From: Gemmatimonadota bacterium
GTDB lineage: Bacteria; Gemmatimonadota; Gemmatimonadetes; Longimicrobiales; Gaopeijiaceae
Assembly: GCA_030550695.1 (NCBI GenBank)
Contig: JAUQOX010000150.1
Span: 1 to 7,092 of the forward strand
Direction of reading: 5' to 3'
DNA length: 7,092 nucleotides
Positions 6,505 through 7,092 of this stretch are shown here, piece after piece (the stretch's first letter is position 1; the number at the start of each line of letters is the position of its first letter). Position numbers and translations under genes: made by a program. The notes below the pieces were generated by a model. The model made no database searches. It was not told the DNA's origin and saw only the letters and a list, made by a program, of their open reading frames with translations.

Positions 6505-7092
6505 CCGTCCGCCCCCTCGGGGGGACCCCTCTCCCCGGCCGGTGCCCCCGGAGTTGGAAAGCCTCCACCGGGAGCTGGCCCGCCTGCGGATACAGGAACG
6601 CCCTTCCTTTGCCCCCGAGCTCGAGGCGGAGCTCCGGGCCGCGTGGCGCGAGGCGTGTCGGCGGGGGGGACTCCGAAGGAGGACGTTCCGCAAACGGGCG
6701 TTGTGGGTGGCGGGTTTCGGAGCTTTGGTGGTGGCGGCGGTGGCCGTTCCTTCGGCCAGGGCGGCTGTGATTCGCACGGCATCGTCCCTTTTTCAGGGTG
6801 CCGCCGCCGTCGTCCGGGCTTCCCCCTCCCCCCCCCGGCCCTCGGGTCCATGGGAGACGCCGCGGGTTCCGACCCCATCGCTGGCAGGGGGATTCGCCGG
6901 CTCTCCCTCTCCGGACCCTGATCGCGTTTCAGGGAAAGGAAGCGTCCTCCAACCTCCCCGATACAGCTTTCCCGAGCTTGCCGACCCGGAAGAGGCCCGG
7001 ACGATCATTGCTTCCCATTATCCGGAGGCCCTTCAGAAGGCGGGGATCGGTGGGGCGGTGACCCTGTGGTTCTGGCTTACGCCCGAAGGGAG
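6497..7092 (+). CDS. Putative membrane anti-sigma factor with TonB-like periplasmic domain, 3'-truncated by window edge
   Basis: The frame is open from ATG 6497 to the end of the window (198 codons, no stop). Layout: a proline-rich start (1-18); a charged helical cytoplasmic part (about 19-60, from ELESLHRELARLR to ELEAELRAAWREACRRG); a basic anchor RRRTFRKR (60-67); one membrane helix (about 68-85, LWVAGFGALVVAAVAVP); a proline/serine-rich linker (about 108-155); then YSFPELADPEEAR and HYPEALQKAGIGGAVTLWFW (174-193). The YP-x-ALxxAGIxGxVxLxF pattern resembles the start of the TonB C-terminal domain. Positive charge before the helix predicts an N-in, C-out topology. There is no HxxxCxxC zinc motif; Cys54 is the only cysteine, so it is not a ZAS-type anti-sigma factor. 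The anti-sigma role is inferred from position after the ECF gene, the 8-base overlap and the topology. It could instead be a plain TonB-like or unrelated sensor protein. The linker contains nine consecutive C at 6828-6836. Confidence 0.72.
   Translation, partial: MLDRPPPRGDPSPRPVPPELESLHRELARLRIQERPSFAPELEAELRAAWREACRRGGLRRRTFRKRALWVAGFGALVVAAVAVPSARAAVIRTASSLFQGAAAVVRASPSPPRPSGPWETPRVPTPSLAGGFAGSPSPDPDRVSGKGSVLQPPRYSFPELADPEEARTIIASHYPEALQKAGIGGAVTLWFWLTPEG

Noticed and set aside
6501..7061. Several short + strand open frames in other phases near the window end (6501-6770, 6643-6921, 6798-7061)
   Set aside because: They overlap the better-supported frame starting at 6497, which has a strong ribosome binding site, a membrane helix and a TonB-like stretch in one continuous phase.

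Overview
The window is a dense, GC-rich bacterial chromosome segment (about two thirds G+C by eye) with every gene on the + strand. No rRNA, tRNA, CRISPR array, insertion sequence or phage gene was seen. Eight protein genes are recognisable and the two outer ones are cut by the window edges. The gene products are mostly core housekeeping enzymes. The MEP route (IspD), a bacillus-like GAPDH and an arginine-phosphatase-type low-molecular-weight phosphatase would fit a high-GC Firmicutes-like or deep-branching bacterium. The TonB-like domain in the last gene would instead suggest an organism with an outer membrane. I cannot assign the species.

Region 1-4797 is one compact run. It holds the end of a family 4 uracil-DNA glycosylase (DNA repair), the replicative helicase DnaB, IspD (isoprenoid precursor synthesis), a low-molecular-weight phosphatase of the YwlE type, the shikimate dehydrogenase AroE, and a ComF-type phosphoribosyltransferase. 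The IspD/phosphatase, phosphatase/AroE and AroE/ComF junctions are all 4-base start/stop overlaps (GTGA, ATGA, GTGA), so these genes are very probably co-transcribed and translationally coupled. The functions are not one pathway: repair, replication, isoprenoid, phosphoprotein and aromatic amino acid steps are simply packed together.

Region 4798-5855 holds a 47-base spacer with a strong ribosome binding site and then gap, a phosphorylating NAD-type GAPDH. The usual glycolytic partners pgk and tpi do not follow it.

Region 5856-7092 is the regulatory part and the most interesting one. It has an ECF-type sigma factor followed, with an 8-base overlap and its own strong ribosome binding site, by a single-pass membrane protein that runs off the window. 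That second gene has a cytoplasmic N-terminal part, one membrane helix, a proline-rich linker with a run of nine C, and the start of what looks like a TonB C-terminal-like fold. The arrangement suggests a sigma/anti-sigma pair whose outside sensor is TonB-like. This function is an inference from position, topology and short motif resemblance.
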